Assembly (NCBI RefSeq): GCF_938030685.1
Contig: NZ_CALHHX010000181.1
Span: 1 to 8,500 of the forward strand
Length of the DNA: 8,500 nt
Source: an uncultured Campylobacter sp.
GTDB lineage: Bacteria > Campylobacterota > Campylobacteria > Campylobacterales > Campylobacteraceae
Direction: 5' to 3'
The notes below the pieces were generated by a model. It saw nothing but the letters and a program-made list of their open reading frames with translations, was not told where the DNA came from and did not search any database. Both the position numbers and the translations under genes were made by a program. Positions 7,008 through 8,500 of this stretch are shown in pieces. Numbering within the stretch: position 1 is the first letter of the stretch; every line of letters starts with the position of its first letter.

Positions 7008-7766
7008 CTAAATTTCGATCTCGATGCCCACGGGGCAGTGGTCGCTGCCCATCACGTCGCTTAGGATGAAAGCGTCCTTTAGCCCCGAGCGCAAATTTGC
7101 CGAGATGAAAAAATAATCGATCCGCCAGCCTATGTTTTTGGCACGCGCGTTAAAACGGTAGCTCCACCACGAGTAGGCGTCCCGCAGCTCGCCGTGCACG
7201 GCACGGAATGTATCGACGAAGCCCGCCGCCTCCACCTCATCGAGCCACGCCCGCTCGATCGGCAAAAAGCCCGAGGTTTTGGAGTTTGCTTTGGGGTTCG
7301 CAAGATCGATCTCACGGTGCGCGGTATTTACGTCGCCGCAAAATATCACTCCGAGCCCCTGCTCCGCGAGGCTGCGCGCGTAGGCTAGGAATTTCGCGTA
7401 AAATTCCATCTTGTAGGCTAGCCGCGCCTCGTCCTTTTGGCCGTTGGGAAAGTAGATATTAAAAAGCACGACATCGCCGAAGCGGTGCTGCAGCATGCGC
7501 CCCTCGTCGTCGGGGAAAAACAGCGCTTTGCTCGTCTCGCTTTTAAATTTTGCTAGGCTCGCCACGCCCGAATATCCCGCACGAGCGGCGGAATTTAGAT
7601 CGATCTGAGAAAATCCGAGCTCATAAAGCCCTTTCGGAGCGTCCTTCTCGCTCACCTTGATCTCTTGCAAGCCCAAAAAATCGGGGTTTTGCTCCGCAAG
7701 CCACGCGAAGCCGTCTTTGCCGAGTACTGCGCGCAGTCCGTTTACATTCCAACTAATCAGTTTCAA
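7008..7766 (-). CDS. xth: Exodeoxyribonuclease III (AP endonuclease)
   Basis: This is a class II AP endonuclease of the ExoIII/APE1 family. It cleaves next to abasic sites and trims damaged 3' ends in base-excision repair, using a metal ion. Catalytic residues are visible with the chosen start: Asn7 in SWNVNGLRA, Glu35 in LQEIK, Tyr105 in NIYFPNG, Asp145 and Asn147 in GDVNTAH, and Asp242-His243 in the terminal SDHCPVGIEI. The length is 252 residues, as expected for epsilonproteobacterial members. I place the start at the TTG at 7764-7766, because the protein then begins MKLISWNVNGL as in the family and AAAGG lies six bases upstream. Another TTG at 7784 would add six residues without a ribosome binding site, and no ATG is available in this stretch. 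It is divergent from dgkA. Confidence 0.95.
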   Translation of the reverse strand: MKLISWNVNGLRAVLGKDGFAWLAEQNPDFLGLQEIKVSEKDAPKGLYELGFSQIDLNSAARAGYSGVASLAKFKSETSKALFFPDDEGRMLQHRFGDVVLFNIYFPNGQKDEARLAYKMEFYAKFLAYARSLAEQGLGVIFCGDVNTAHREIDLANPKANSKTSGFLPIERAWLDEVEAAGFVDTFRAVHGELRDAYSWWSYRFNARAKNIGWRIDYFFISANLRSGLKDAFILSDVMGSDHCPVGIEIEI

Positions 7767-7793
7767 ATTTAGCCTTTGGCGCAAAAATTTTGG

Positions 7794-7799
7794 TATGAT
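7794..7799 (+). promoter_or_regulatory. Predicted extended -10 box for dgkA
   Basis: The plus strand reads TTTTGGTATGAT: TATGAT matches the -10 consensus at five of six bases and is preceded by TGG, an extended -10 element. It lies 34 bases before the dgkA ATG. It overlaps the xth -10 box on the other strand. Confidence 0.5.
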
Positions 7800-7803
7800 T
7801 ATA
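7798..7803 (-). promoter_or_regulatory. Predicted -10 box for xth
   Basis: The minus strand reads TATAAT, a perfect hexamer, 31 bases upstream of the TTG start. It overlaps the plus-strand -10 box of dgkA by two bases. Confidence 0.55.
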
Positions 7804-7833
7804 CGAAATTTTGACTAAATTTAAAGGAAAATT

Positions 7834-8196
7834 ATGCGCAATCAGCCCAAATACCGATTTTTTGCCAACTGGGGCTACGCGATGGCGGGTCTTTGCGAGA
7901 TGCTGCGCAGCGAGCGTAGTTTTAGGCTCGAGCTTTTCGTGTTTGTCCCGCTTCTGCTGTCGCTATTTTTTTGGAATTTCGGCGCGACTCTAAATCTATT
8001 TTTGATCTTCGGCGCGGTCTTTACTATAGCGCTAGAGTGCGTAAACTCCGCCATAGAGCGCGCGGTCGATCTTGCCACGAGCGAAATCCACCCGCTAGCC
8101 AAGGGTGCCAAAGACACCGCAAGCACGGCCGTGATGATGAGCCTATTTCTCAATGCCGTACTGTGGGGATATGCGCTGATAGATAAGTTATTTTAG
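7834..8196 (+). CDS. dgkA: Diacylglycerol kinase, prokaryotic membrane type
   Basis: The 120-residue inner-membrane enzyme phosphorylates diacylglycerol to phosphatidic acid with ATP, recycling lipid left over from envelope glycan synthesis. The family signature is intact: ECVNSAIERAVDL (residues about 68-80) fits E-x-[LIVM]-N-[ST]-[SA]-[LIV]-E-x2-V-D, and HPLAKGAKDTAS follows with the conserved Lys-Asp pair. Three hydrophobic segments (about 34-48, 52-70 and 97-116) match the three helices of the homotrimeric enzyme, and the length is typical. The ATG is preceded by AAAGGA at a spacing of five to six bases. The gene stands alone on the plus strand, divergent from xth, with a 201-bp gap before the next gene. 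Confidence 0.95.
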   Translation: MRNQPKYRFFANWGYAMAGLCEMLRSERSFRLELFVFVPLLLSLFFWNFGATLNLFLIFGAVFTIALECVNSAIERAVDLATSEIHPLAKGAKDTASTAVMMSLFLNAVLWGYALIDKLF

Positions 8197-8397
8197 TAAC
8201 GAACTGCGTATAAAAATTTAATTTCGCCGCAGCGCCATAGATAAATGGCAAATTAAGCCTAAATTTCGTAAAATCGCCGCCAAGACGCGAGGTCGCGTAA
8301 TACGTTAAAAGGCAAACCATGCAAAACTCAACCGCATAAATCCCGCTAGATTTAAACCAAATAAACCAATCAAATTTAAATTTAACGGAGAACAACC
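8197..8397. other. Spacer upstream of the Tat-exported protein gene
   Basis: This 201-bp gap is AT-rich near its right end. It holds a small hairpin (GCCAT / ATGGC, 8234-8249), a possible -10 box TAAAAT at 8269-8274, and the ribosome binding site GGAG seven bases before the ATG at 8398. No terminator with a T-run is seen for dgkA. Confidence 0.35.
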
Positions 8398-8500
8398 ATG
8401 AAAAGACGAGACTTTCTAAAACTAGGCGCGCTGGCTGCGGCTTCAGCGCAGGCAAAACAATTTGACGCGGCGGCGCAGGCGATATTTGACGAGCAGATGG
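8398..8500 (+). CDS. N-terminus of a Tat-exported protein, probably a redox enzyme (3'-truncated by window edge)
   Basis: The first 34 residues are visible. MKRRDFLKLGALAAASAQA is a twin-arginine signal: RRDFLK fits the S/T-R-R-x-F-L-K motif, followed by a short, weakly hydrophobic Ala-rich stretch and a likely AQA cleavage site at residue 19. Such signals send folded, usually cofactor-bearing proteins to the periplasm. In Campylobacter many of these are molybdopterin oxidoreductases, such as TMAO/DMSO-type, formate or sulfur-compound enzymes, but the 15 mature residues seen (KQFDAAAQAIFDEQM) do not let me choose. GGAG lies seven bases before the ATG. The start and the export signal are clear; the function is inference. 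Confidence 0.85.
   Translation, partial: MKRRDFLKLGALAAASAQAKQFDAAAQAIFDEQM

Noticed and set aside
8319..8339. Six-codon leader frame (MQNSTA) with AAAAGG upstream, before the Tat-exported protein
   Set aside because: The spacing of six bases is good, but so short a frame arises easily by chance and there is no attenuator-like hairpin or regulatory codon run.
8150..8455. 101-codon minus-strand frame across the dgkA end and the Tat gene start
   Set aside because: It overlaps the end of dgkA, a clear ribosome binding site and a Tat signal on the other strand, and has no recognisable features.

Overview
The window looks like a chromosomal segment of a Campylobacterota species, most likely a higher-GC Campylobacter of the gracilis/concisus/curvus type. 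The reasons are the very frequent AAATTT words in and between genes, TATAAT-type -10 boxes without a clear -35, AAGGA/AGGAG ribosome binding sites, a Helicobacter-type cysteine-rich Sel1 (Hcp-like) protein, and housekeeping genes of epsilonproteobacterial length. The genus is inferred from style and gene content, not from a database match.

Layout. At the left edge is the 3' end of an unrecognised plus-strand gene (3-149). It runs into the tail of a minus-strand reading frame that looks like a truncated histidine-phosphatase gene (66-356). Next comes a minus-strand pair: a large membrane protein with two DnaJ-type zinc-finger clusters and a C-terminal peptidoglycan-binding-like motif (3835-1196), followed 38 bp downstream by a secreted Hcp/Sel1-repeat protein (1157-558). 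A good -10 box at 3929-3934 probably drives the pair. About 1.4 kb with no credible gene follows (3836-5220). It is full of AAATTT islands separated by GC-rich spacers and contains a perfect 17-bp inverted repeat and related degenerate copies.

The right part is housekeeping. fhs (formate-tetrahydrofolate ligase, 6867-5221) and xth (exodeoxyribonuclease III, 7766-7008, probable TTG start) lie on the minus strand. dgkA (diacylglycerol kinase, 7834-8196) is on the plus strand, divergent from xth across a 67-bp gap in which the two predicted -10 boxes overlap. The window ends inside the signal peptide of a Tat-exported protein (8398 onward).

How the parts fit. fhs feeds one-carbon units into folate metabolism, xth repairs abasic and oxidised DNA ends, and dgkA recycles diacylglycerol at the inner membrane; these are unrelated housekeeping roles. 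The most unusual part is the 3835-558 pair. The large protein appears to place a zinc-finger chaperone-like domain in the cytoplasm and a wall-binding-like domain in the periplasm, next to a secreted disulfide-rich repeat protein. A shared envelope function is plausible, but it is inferred from architecture and proximity only.
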